This document shows, piece after piece, positions 63,981-64,000 of a stretch of DNA of 64,000 nucleotides. The stretch is from NCBI GenBank assembly GCA_013396635.1, contig WBMW01005662.1, forward strand, positions 507,077-571,076. Reading direction: 5' to 3'. Below the pieces are notes generated by a model. That model did not search any database. It was not told the origin of the DNA and worked only from the letters and a program-made list of their open reading frames with translations. The first letter of the stretch is position 1, and each line of letters opens with the position of its first letter. Source of the DNA: Penelope pileata (taxonomy: Eukaryota > Chordata > Aves > Galliformes > Cracidae). The translations under genes and the position numbers were made by a program.

Positions 63981-64000
63981 TTTCTTTTCTTTTCTTTTCT
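63981..64000 (+). repeat. (TTTTC)n microsatellite, cut by window edge
   Basis: Repeating 'tttct' units run to the last base and probably continue beyond the window. Confidence 0.75.

Noticed and set aside
45959..64000. A CRISPR array, operon or other bacterial-type system
   Set aside because: Introns, CR1 elements and poly(A) signals show vertebrate DNA, and no regularly spaced repeats or gene clusters occur.

Overview
This window is vertebrate nuclear DNA, most likely from a bird. Short coding exons with GT-AG boundaries sit in long AT-rich introns. The recognisable interspersed repeats are mainly 5'-truncated CR1 LINE tails, as expected in birds, and repeat density is low. The single gene I can support is PIK3R1, on the plus strand. 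It encodes the class IA phosphoinositide 3-kinase regulatory subunits p85alpha, p55alpha and p50alpha. In birds this gene is Z-linked, so a Z origin is likely (established knowledge, not visible here).

Layout. 1-20451 is the 3' part of a long intron; the exon with the start codon, SH3 domain and first proline-rich segment must lie upstream. 20452-26580 holds five exons for the RhoGAP-like (BH) domain. The next intron of p85 (26581-35812) contains two alternative first exons: p50alpha (ATG at 32307, five codons plus one base) and p55alpha (ATG at 34359, 35 codons plus one base). 35813-41694 holds nine common exons for the second proline-rich motif, nSH2, the iSH2 coiled coil and cSH2. A 3'UTR follows, with candidate poly(A) signals at 42818, 43061, 45737 and 45953. 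About 46-64 kb looks intergenic: CR1 and SINE remnants, microsatellites and one duplicated block of about 150 bp.

All reading frames close. The window's p85 exons give 612 full codons plus one split codon, matching residues 113-724 of a 724-residue p85alpha. The p55 and p50 mRNAs give 454 and 424 residues, the usual lengths. The three alternative upstream exons all end in phase 1 and splice to the same acceptor at 35813, so p85 and p55 read Ala and p50 reads Thr at the junction. The products are cytosolic adaptors: the SH2 domains bind pYxxM motifs, and iSH2 holds and restrains the p110 catalytic subunit.

I found no undescribed multi-gene system. The points most worth a second look are a Leu in place of the usual Arg151 in the BH domain, a GAS-like site and internal duplication just upstream of the p50 start, two miR-29 seed matches (one inside the coding sequence), two Pumilio-type elements in the 3'UTR, a 22-bp palindrome in a homeodomain-motif-rich stretch, and unexplained duplicated sequence in the intron and downstream.
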